A stretch of 46,949 nucleotides of DNA, from positions 1-46,949 of IMG/VR virus record IMGVR_UViG_3300033979_000348. The stretch is one strand, 5' to 3'. The notes under the pieces are model-generated. The model was not told the origin of the DNA. It did not search any database and worked only from the letters and a program-made list of their open reading frames with translations. The DNA is from a virus. Positions 40,238-46,949 of this stretch are shown here, one piece after another. How positions within the stretch are numbered: the first letter of the stretch is position 1; the number at the start of each line of letters is the position of its first letter. A program made the translations under genes and the position numbers.

Positions 40238-43200
40238 ATGGCTAAGTATTTAAGTAGAAGAGTACCAACAACTCCAGCAGCAAAACTACCAGCAAGTAGA
40301 TACGATTTTTTAAGGATTGCTGATGCTGAGCCTAACTTAGGACAACCTCCTGGCGATGGTAATGTACCTATTGGAACGCAATATTTTCCTGTAAGTGTTC
40401 CTGGATATCCCCAAAGATATTGGATTCCTGTTCCACCTGCAGTATTTTCTCAAGGTATTACAGTTAGAGATGAAGGAACCATTGTAGGTGTTGCAGGTTC
40501 TATTTCTCAACTGAATTTTGTTGGTCTTGGTGTAGTAGCAACTGCTGATGCAGCTATTGGCATTGCCACTATTACAATTTCCAACCCTCCTATATTAGAA
40601 CCCACTGATTCTAGAGTAAGATATTTAGGATTTACTAGCGAAAGAGCTGGTGCTGCTTTAACTTCTTTTGAAATTGCACCATCATCTTTAGTTTTTGTTC
40701 CAAGTAGTGGAAATCTGGGGATTGCTAATACTCAGCCAGCTTATCCAGTAGATATTAATGCTAATGTAAGAATTAGTGCAGACATTGTTAATAGAGATGG
40801 TATAACTGGTACATATGCAGAAGTATTAACATCTCTTGGACCAGGATTAGGGTTTACTTGGGCATATGCTTCAGGACCTCTTGGACCTCAAGGATTTCAA
40901 GGTCTTCAAGGTCCTCAAGGACCTATTGGTCCACAAGGATTTCAAGGACCTCAAGGACCTCAAGGAGCACAAGGTGATATAGGTCCTCAGGGTTCTATAG
41001 GACCTCAAGGTTCAATTGGACCTCAAGGAGCACAAGGTGATATAGGACCTCAGGGTTCTATTGGACCTCAAGGTGCACAAGGAGCACAAGGATCTCAAGG
41101 ATTTCAGGGTCCTCAAGGAGCACAAGGTGCTGCAGGGGCTCAAGGAACTGCAGGTGCTCAAGGTTCTATAGGACCTCAAGGTGCACAAGGAGTACAAGGA
41201 TCTCAAGGATTTCAGGGTCCTCAAGGAGCACAAGGAACTGCAGGTGCACAAGGAACTGCAGGTGCACAAGGTTTCATAGGACCTCAAGGTGCTCAAGGTG
41301 CTAGTGGTGGTGTAGGAATATCAGGACCTCAAGGTGCTCAAGGGCCACAAGGAGGAATTGGACCTCAAGGACCTCAAGGAGTTGGACCACAAGGTGCACA
41401 AGGTCCTCAAGGATTTCAAGGTCCTCAAGGTTTTGTAGGTCCACAAGGTGCACAAGGACAATCTGGAACTTCTGTAACTATTGTAGGAAGCAAATCATTA
41501 ACTGTTGGAATTGAAACATATCAATTAAATGAACAATTAAATTCTTGGTATCCTGCTCAAAATGGCAATGGTGTTCTTGACAACAACTTAGGAAATCTTT
41601 GGGTTGCTGCTGTTGGACTTGCTACCACAAGTTGGACTAATGTTGGACAAATTAGAGGACCTATTGGACCACAAGGTTCCATTGGACCACAAGGAGCACA
41701 AGGAAATACAGGTGCTCAGGGTGCTGTAGGTTCTCAAGGTTCTTCAGGAGCTCAAGGTGCTGCAGGTGCACAAGGTGTTCAAGGTCTTCAGGGGTTTGGA
41801 CCTCAAGGTGCTGTAGGTGCTCAAGGTACTGCAGGTGCTCAAGGTGCTGCAGGTGCTCAAGGTGCTGCAGGAGCACAGGGATCTACAGGATCTACAGGTG
41901 CTCAAGGTTCTGCAGGAGCACAAGGTGCTACAGGATCTACAGGTGCTCAAGGTGCTCAAGGAACTGCAGGTGCACAAGGAACTGCAGGTGCTCAAGGAAC
42001 TGCAGGTGCTCAAGGAACTGCAGGTGCTCAAGGTATATCAGGGGCTCAAGGTTCTACAGGTGCTCAAGGAGCACAAGGTGTTGCAGGTGCTCAAGGTTCT
42101 GCAGGTTCTGCAGGTGCTCAAGGCACTACAGGTTCTACAGGAGCACAGGGAGCTACAGGTGCTCAGGGTACTCAAGGTTCAGTGGGAGTACAAGGCCCAC
42201 AAGGATCTCAAGGTCTTACAGGACCTCAAGGATCTCCTGGAATTACAGGTGCTCAAGGATTTCAGGGAATAATTGGACCTCAAGGTTCACAAGGATTCCA
42301 AGGTTTACAAGGACCACAAGGTGCTCAAGGATTTCAGGGAGTTAGAGGTCCTCAAGGTCCACAAGGATTCCAAGGTCCACAAGGAGTACAAGGTCCACAA
42401 GGAACTGGACCACAAGGTGCTCAAGGATTCCAAGGTCCACAAGGAGTACAAGGTCCACAAGGAACTGGACCACAAGGTGCTCAAGGATTCCAAGGAAATA
42501 CAGGACTTCAAGGGCCACAAGGTGCTCAAGGATTCCAAGGTCTTCAAGGATTCCAAGGTCCACAAGGATTCCAAGGTCCACAAGGAACTGGACCTCAAGG
42601 TCCACAAGGTGCTCAAGGTCCACAGGGAAGAGTTGGACCTCAAGGTGCTCAAGGTTCTAGTGGTGCTGTAGGAACAGCAGGACCTCAAGGTGCTCAAGGT
42701 CCACAGGGAAGAGTTGGTCCTCAAGGTGCTCAAGGTTCAATAGGACCTCAAGGTTCTCAAGGTGTTCAAGGAAATTCTGGTTCTTTAGGACCACAAGGTA
42801 TAAGAGGACCTCAAGGTTCTACAGGAGCACAGGGTTCTCAAGGATTCCAGGGACCTCAAGGGCCTCAAGGTGCACAAGGACCTCAAGGTGCACAAGGTGC
42901 TACTGGAACTTCTATAACTATTGTAGGAAGTAAGGCGTTAACTGTTGGTATTGAAACATATCAACTGAATGAGGATGTAAATTCTTGGTATCCTGCACAA
43001 TCTGGAGATGGTGTTCTTGATATTAATTTAGGTAATTTGTGGGTTGCAACAGTTGGTATCGCCACTACAAGTTGGGGTAATGTTGGTCAAATTAGAGGAC
43101 CTGTTGGACCACAAGGCGTAAGAGGACCACAAGGACCACAAGGACCACAAGGTGCTCAAGGTACTGCAGGTGCTCAAGGTGCTCAAGGAGCTAGAGGACC

Positions 43201-44116
43201 TCAAGGTGCACAAGGTGTTCAAGGACTTCAAGGTTTTGGACCTCAAGGTGCACAAGGAGCACAAGGTGCACAAGGTACTACAGGTTCTACAGGTGCTCAA
43301 GGAGCACAAGGACTTAGAGGACCTCAAGGTGCACAAGGTGCTCAAGGTCCTCAAGGAACTGGACCTCAAGGAACACCAGGACCTCAAGGTGCACAGGGAG
43401 CTACAGGTTCTCAAGGGGCACTGGGTTTAAGAGGACCTCAAGGTGCTCAAGGTTCTTCTGGTATTGGGGTTGATGGTGCTCAAGGTTCTCAAGGTTCAAG
43501 AGGACCTCAAGGTGCACAAGGTGCTGCAGGCACTACAGGTGCTCAGGGTGCTGCAGGTGCACAAGGTGCTACAGGTTCTACAGGTGCTCAAGGTTCTCAA
43601 GGTCCTCAAGGAATTGGACCTCAAGGTGCTCAAGGTGCTACAGGCCCATCAACTGAAATAAATGCTACAAATACAACAACAAATGATACATATTATCCAG
43701 TATTTGTAGCTGCTGCTGGGTTTAATCAAACCGCAAGAGTAAGAACTACAGCAACTGCATTTTCATTTAATGCCTCTACTGGAGACCTTGTAGTTGGTGG
43801 TACAGTCAGTGCATCTTCTGATGAAAAATTAAAAACTGATATTTCTGTTATAACAGATGCATTAGATAAAGTATTAAAACTGAGGGGTGTTGAATTTACA
43901 TATAAAGAGCATGGTGGCAAATCTATTGGATTTATTGCACAAGAAGTTGAAAAGATAATTCCAGAATTGGTGACAAACCAATTAGATTCTAATAATGAAA
44001 TATTTAAGACTGTTGCTTATCAAAACTTTGTTGCTATTCTTGTAGAAGCAATAAAAGAATTGAAGCAAGAGATTAATGAATTGAACAAAAAAATAGAAGA
44101 TTTATCTCAACCATAA
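40238..44116 (+). CDS. Collagen-like tail fibre with S74 chaperone domain (1292 aa)
   Basis: Residues 1-210 form an attachment domain (KYLSRRVPTTPAAKLPASRY). From about 213 to 1137 the protein is collagen-like Gly-X-Y, mostly GPQGxQG and GAQGxxG, in three blocks. Two globular inserts of about 63 residues (TIVGSKSLTVGIETYQLNEQ and its near copy) separate the blocks. The last 110 residues are an S74 self-cleaving chaperone (SSDEKLKTDISVITDALDKV, IGFIAQEVEKIIPELV, AILVEAIKELKQEI). It should form a trimeric, triple-helical fibre. Gln is unusually frequent. The sequence is continuous despite long repeats. Confidence 0.88.
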   Translation: MAKYLSRRVPTTPAAKLPASRYDFLRIADAEPNLGQPPGDGNVPIGTQYFPVSVPGYPQRYWIPVPPAVFSQGITVRDEGTIVGVAGSISQLNFVGLGVVATADAAIGIATITISNPPILEPTDSRVRYLGFTSERAGAALTSFEIAPSSLVFVPSSGNLGIANTQPAYPVDINANVRISADIVNRDGITGTYAEVLTSLGPGLGFTWAYASGPLGPQGFQGLQGPQGPIGPQGFQGPQGPQGAQGDIGPQGSIGPQGSIGPQGAQGDIGPQGSIGPQGAQGAQGSQGFQGPQGAQGAAGAQGTAGAQGSIGPQGAQGVQGSQGFQGPQGAQGTAGAQGTAGAQGFIGPQGAQGASGGVGISGPQGAQGPQGGIGPQGPQGVGPQGAQGPQGFQGPQGFVGPQGAQGQSGTSVTIVGSKSLTVGIETYQLNEQLNSWYPAQNGNGVLDNNLGNLWVAAVGLATTSWTNVGQIRGPIGPQGSIGPQGAQGNTGAQGAVGSQGSSGAQGAAGAQGVQGLQGFGPQGAVGAQGTAGAQGAAGAQGAAGAQGSTGSTGAQGSAGAQGATGSTGAQGAQGTAGAQGTAGAQGTAGAQGTAGAQGISGAQGSTGAQGAQGVAGAQGSAGSAGAQGTTGSTGAQGATGAQGTQGSVGVQGPQGSQGLTGPQGSPGITGAQGFQGIIGPQGSQGFQGLQGPQGAQGFQGVRGPQGPQGFQGPQGVQGPQGTGPQGAQGFQGPQGVQGPQGTGPQGAQGFQGNTGLQGPQGAQGFQGLQGFQGPQGFQGPQGTGPQGPQGAQGPQGRVGPQGAQGSSGAVGTAGPQGAQGPQGRVGPQGAQGSIGPQGSQGVQGNSGSLGPQGIRGPQGSTGAQGSQGFQGPQGPQGAQGPQGAQGATGTSITIVGSKALTVGIETYQLNEDVNSWYPAQSGDGVLDINLGNLWVATVGIATTSWGNVGQIRGPVGPQGVRGPQGPQGPQGAQGTAGAQGAQGARGPQGAQGVQGLQGFGPQGAQGAQGAQGTTGSTGAQGAQGLRGPQGAQGAQGPQGTGPQGTPGPQGAQGATGSQGALGLRGPQGAQGSSGIGVDGAQGSQGSRGPQGAQGAAGTTGAQGAAGAQGATGSTGAQGSQGPQGIGPQGAQGATGPSTEINATNTTTNDTYYPVFVAAAGFNQTARVRTTATAFSFNASTGDLVVGGTVSASSDEKLKTDISVITDALDKVLKLRGVEFTYKEHGGKSIGFIAQEVEKIIPELVTNQLDSNNEIFKTVAYQNFVAILVEAIKELKQEINELNKKIEDLSQP
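40874..43648 (+). repeat. Collagen-coding repeat tract in three blocks
   Basis: Imperfect 9- and 18-base units near GGTGCTCAAGGT and GGACCTCAAGGA fill 40874-41466, 41657-42906 and 43097-43648. The gaps hold two near-identical 190-base inserts. Exact copies longer than 60 bases occur (42409-42468 region repeats), so recombination or slippage and assembly errors are possible. Confidence 0.85.
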
Positions 44117-44119
44117 ATA
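44112..44119 (+). promoter_or_regulatory. T4-type late promoter (CATAAATA)
   Basis: CATAAATA overlaps the stop of the fibre gene and stands 14 bases before the next ATG, closer than elsewhere in this window. Confidence 0.5.
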
Positions 44120-44133
44120 ATTAAAAAACTGAA

Positions 44134-44463
44134 ATGGCAGTACCATCAGTTAACATAGTCATAGAAAAAAACACTGACTTTTCAACTAATTTTAAGTTGA
44201 AAAAGGATGGTGCTCTTCTTGATTTGTCTTCGTATACATTTACATCCAAATTACGTAAACACTATACAGCATCATCATCTTATAATTTTACAGTGACTCC
44301 AATAGCACCATTGACAAGTGGAATTGTTAGAATTGGAATGGCGAGTACAATCACTGCAACTATTCCAAGTGGAAGGTATGTTTATGATGTCTTGGCAACT
44401 TCTTCTGGAACAACTATAAAAGTTATTGAAGGAACTGTAATAGTCAAAGGAACTGCAACATAA
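44134..44463 (+). CDS. Small Ig-like virion protein (109 aa)
   Basis: A beta-rich protein (MAVPSVNIVIEKNTDFSTNF, DLSSYTFTSKLRKHY, GRYVYDVLATSSGTTIKVIE, GTVIVKG) with the strand pattern of small baseplate or fibre-attachment proteins in cyanomyoviruses. It abuts the next gene (TAATG). It may link fibres to the baseplate; that is inferred from position. Confidence 0.6.
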   Translation: MAVPSVNIVIEKNTDFSTNFKLKKDGALLDLSSYTFTSKLRKHYTASSSYNFTVTPIAPLTSGIVRIGMASTITATIPSGRYVYDVLATSSGTTIKVIEGTVIVKGTAT

Positions 44464-44777
44464 TGGATATAGAAGTGGAGGTTATATCATCATCTTTTGA
44501 TGTTAGTTTTGATTTATCCCAAACCATAGATGTAGATACTAACGTGGCAGCAACAAGATTAGAAGATTTAATAAATTTTGATGGAAGTAATAAAAATGAC
44601 CAATATGTTATTATGTACAATTCTTCCACACAAAAATATGAATTAGTTAACCCAGACAAAGTTTTGTCTTCTGCTGCTGTAGATGAACCTATTCAACCAG
44701 GATTGCCTAATGATTTTGTAGATGAATTGGATGTTGACTTGGATGATAGAATTGATTTGGATGCTGGCAACTTTTAA
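44463..44777 (+). CDS. Small acidic virion-associated protein (104 aa)
   Basis: An acidic protein (MDIEVEVISSSFDVSFDLSQ, LINFDGSNKNDQYVIMYNSS, ending VDLDDRIDLDAGNF) with the pattern of an adaptor that precedes a fibre gene. Its ATG overlaps the upstream stop. No domain is recognised. Confidence 0.6.
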   Translation: MDIEVEVISSSFDVSFDLSQTIDVDTNVAATRLEDLINFDGSNKNDQYVIMYNSSTQKYELVNPDKVLSSAAVDEPIQPGLPNDFVDELDVDLDDRIDLDAGNF

Positions 44778-44779
44778 AT

Positions 44780-44787
44780 AATAAATA
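44780..44787 (+). promoter_or_regulatory. T4-type late promoter (AATAAATA)
   Basis: AATAAATA lies three bases after the preceding stop and 22 bases before the ATG at 44809. One base differs from TATAAATA. Confidence 0.6.
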
Positions 44788-44808
44788 GAAAAAAGAGAAC
44801 TGAGAATC

Positions 44809-46949
44809 ATGCCAGCACCAGTTTTACAGGTAAAAAGGGGTGCTTTATCAAATCTGCCAGGTTTAAGAGCAGGTGAACCAGCCTTTACTACAGATACATT
44901 TGATTTTTATGTAGGTATTAACAGCACAACAAACAATAATAAGTTTGTAGGTTCCCATAGATATTGGACCAAAGAAACTGCTTCTAAAGGTAGTGGAATT
45001 AACCTTGTAGAAGCAACTGGAGGTTCAGATTTTATTACTCTTGCATCTCCAGCATCTGTTGGAGCTGCAGTTACTTATTATTTTCCTGCTACTCAGGGAA
45101 TTAATGGTACAGTTTTAACTAATGATGGAAGTGGAAATCTTTCTTGGGGAAGTGGTTCTAATAATGCTATTTTTAGTGGCATCACAACATTTTCAGATAC
45201 CACTGACTCCACTGATAAAGACACTGGAGCAATTATTGTAGAAGGTGGTATTGGGGTAGAAAAGAGCGTTAATATTGGTGGAAATCTTAATGTCACTGGA
45301 TTATCAACATTCAATGGATTAGTTGTTGGTAACAATGGCATTAATGTCTCTGGATTTTCGACAATTTATAATTTACATGTTACTACTGGATTAAATGTTG
45401 GAGGAAAATTAGACCTTGATGGTGTTCTTGATGCTGGAAATGATGCAGTATTTGCAGGAATTACATCATTTACCAATCAAACACAATCAACAACCTATGA
45501 TGATGGTGCAGTAGTTCTTGATGGTGGATTAGGAGTTCAAAAAAATGTTAATATTGGTGGAAATCTTGATGTTGCTGGAAATGTCACTATTGGGGGAACC
45601 ACCATTGTATTGCGTGGTCAAGATGTTTTCATTCAAAACAAAGATATTGTTTTAGGGTATACAACAAGTGTTACTGGACAAGACATTTCTAATGATGACA
45701 CAGCAAATCATGCTGGTGTTGCCATTGCATCGACAATAGGAAGTCCATTAGTTTCATTTGTTGCAACTGGAATTAATACTCTTCCAGATACTTATAAGCA
45801 AATGATGTGGTTCAAGAGTGGAACTCTTGGATTCTCTACTGATGCTTTTGCCTTTAACTATGGACTTGCCATTGGCACCACAACAATGGCAAATGGTGTT
45901 CGTCTTGCTGTTGGTTCAGGCATTACAATGTCTGATGATTCCATTTCAGCAACTAATGGATACTTTACAAATATTTCAGCATCTAATATTACTGGTACTG
46001 CATCAACTGCAACCAGAGCAACTACAGTAGATACAACAGGAACTTCATCTAATGCTGATTACTATGTAACTTTTGTTGATACTCTCTCAGGTCAAACTGG
46101 TGAAACTTTAAGAGTTGGTGCAGGATTATCAGTCAATCCTTCTACTGGAGATGTAAAAGTTTCTAATTCTTTAAGTGTTACTAATAATGCAAACATAACT
46201 GGGATTGCAACTGTAGGAACATTTAAGTTAAGTGGAACTTCTGGTATTGGAATTACTGGTATTTCTGCAAGCACTGCACTTGTAGAAAATAGCAATAGTT
46301 ACTTACCAACTCAAGCAGCAGTCAAGGCATATGTAGATGCTGTTGATGTAACTCTTGGTCTTAATGCTGATACTGGTGGCCCAAGTACAGTTAATACTTC
46401 ACAAACACTGACTATCAGTGGAACTGCTAATGAAGTTAATACTTCAGTTTCTGGACAAACAGTCACTGTTGGACTTCCAGATACAGTTAATATTACAACT
46501 TTACTTGATGTCCCAACTATTGAAGTTACTGATGTTAAAGCAAAGGATGGAACTACCTCAATTACAATTACTAATGGGACAGGTGCAGTAGGATTTGCTA
46601 ATAGTGTTACTATCAGTGGAGACTTATATGTTCTTGGAACAGCTACTGAAGTCAACACATCAACATTGAAAGTTGAGGATACTTTAGTTGATTTAGGTCT
46701 TGTTAATGATAATGGTGTTCTTGTTCCCCCATCTTCAGATTTAAACCTTGATATTGGTATTTTACTTAATTGGTATAGTGGTTCTGCTAAGAAAGCATCA
46801 CTGTATTGGGATGATAGTGCACAAAGAGTTGGTATTGCATCAGATGTAACTGAATCTACTGGAGTACTGACTGCAAATGCTTATGCTGCAGTTGAAATTG
46901 GAGCACTTTGGGTCACTGATTGTGCAGGAACTTCACAAGTCATTTCTTG
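44809..46949 (+). CDS. Tail fibre-like structural protein, 5' part only
   Basis: The frame is open from the ATG at 44809 to the window end (713 codons seen), so the C-terminus is missing. It begins MPAPVLQVKRGALSNLPGLR and GEPAFTTDTFDFYVGI, the attachment-type N-terminus found in many phage fibre and tropism-determinant proteins. Then follow beta units with VEGGIGVEKSVNIGGNLNVT, LDGGLGVQKNVNIGGNLDV, an FIQNKDIVLGY segment and YLPTQAAVKAYVDA, typical of fibre shafts. A late promoter and a weak GAG ribosome site precede it. Host-range function is inferred. Confidence 0.75.
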   Translation, partial: MPAPVLQVKRGALSNLPGLRAGEPAFTTDTFDFYVGINSTTNNNKFVGSHRYWTKETASKGSGINLVEATGGSDFITLASPASVGAAVTYYFPATQGINGTVLTNDGSGNLSWGSGSNNAIFSGITTFSDTTDSTDKDTGAIIVEGGIGVEKSVNIGGNLNVTGLSTFNGLVVGNNGINVSGFSTIYNLHVTTGLNVGGKLDLDGVLDAGNDAVFAGITSFTNQTQSTTYDDGAVVLDGGLGVQKNVNIGGNLDVAGNVTIGGTTIVLRGQDVFIQNKDIVLGYTTSVTGQDISNDDTANHAGVAIASTIGSPLVSFVATGINTLPDTYKQMMWFKSGTLGFSTDAFAFNYGLAIGTTTMANGVRLAVGSGITMSDDSISATNGYFTNISASNITGTASTATRATTVDTTGTSSNADYYVTFVDTLSGQTGETLRVGAGLSVNPSTGDVKVSNSLSVTNNANITGIATVGTFKLSGTSGIGITGISASTALVENSNSYLPTQAAVKAYVDAVDVTLGLNADTGGPSTVNTSQTLTISGTANEVNTSVSGQTVTVGLPDTVNITTLLDVPTIEVTDVKAKDGTTSITITNGTGAVGFANSVTISGDLYVLGTATEVNTSTLKVEDTLVDLGLVNDNGVLVPPSSDLNLDIGILLNWYSGSAKKASLYWDDSAQRVGIASDVTESTGVLTANAYAAVEIGALWVTDCAGTSQVIS

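Noticed and set aside
40874-43648. Regular repeats that could suggest a CRISPR array
   Set aside because: The repeats are in-frame Gly-X-Y codons without constant repeat-spacer spacing or unique spacers.
41012-43661. Several long frames in other phases and on the minus strand over the collagen tract
   Set aside because: They are repeats of Leu/Lys/Val or Ser/Thr/Leu produced by the repetitive DNA, not independent genes.

Overview
This 47 kb AT-rich window is part of the genome of a T4-like contractile-tailed phage of marine cyanobacteria (a Synechococcus or Prochlorococcus cyanomyovirus). The grounds are a full-length phage psbA (photosystem II D1 protein), other host-type metabolic genes (speD, thyX, phoH, glutaredoxin), T4-type replication genes (32, 59, 33), T4-type baseplate and head genes (4, 53, 48, 26/51, 27-like, 5), and many T4-type late promoters of the TATAAATA kind. 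Both window ends cut through genes.

Layout. 1-1.8 kb: the 3' end of a C39-type peptidase gene and a GH24-type lysozyme on the plus strand, facing a minus-strand group of tiny genes that includes a two-helix holin candidate. 1.8-3.2 kb: psbA with a consensus sigma-70 promoter, a leader of four hairpins and its own terminator. 3.2-9.4 kb: small unknown genes, then a sugar cassette (three glycosyltransferases, one fused to a methyltransferase; UDP-galactopyranose mutase; two paralogous Fe(II)/2-oxoglutarate oxygenase-like proteins) ending in a glutaredoxin. 9.4-13.6 kb: small cyanophage proteins, speD, a 58-residue twin-CX3C protein in its own transcription unit, thyX and phoH. 13.6-16.4 kb: a PD-(D/E)XK exonuclease, then the DNA replication and late transcription group 33-59-DUF1825-32. 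16.4-19.7 kb, minus strand: 53, 48, an unknown gene and 4. 19.8-30.0 kb, plus strand: tube-like protein, 26 with a frameshift extension (51-like), two large tail-hub proteins carrying cell-wall-cleaving domains, 27-like hub, gp5-type hub and spike-associated proteins. 30.0-31.8 kb: a small gene, tRNA-Leu(UAA) and a minus-strand repeat protein. 31.8-46.9 kb: very large fibre or adhesin genes, including a 1292-residue collagen-like fibre with a self-chaperoning C-terminus.

How it fits together. The middle of the window copies and repairs DNA and switches on late transcription through gp33. The rest builds the tail and fibres. The metabolic genes keep photosynthesis (psbA), nucleotide synthesis (thyX) and polyamine synthesis (speD) going during infection. 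Late promoters stand before many structural units, and sigma-70 promoters stand before psbA, the second half of the sugar cassette, gene 32, the twin-CX3C gene and the tRNA.

The observations most worth checking are: a -1 frameshift signal at the end of gene 26 that fuses it to a 51-like tail chaperone domain; a promoter-leader element shared only by psbA and the twin-CX3C gene; the galactofuranose/glycosyltransferase/oxygenase cassette and its possible link to the collagen-like fibre; and the structured leaders before psbA and at 9.44-9.63 kb.
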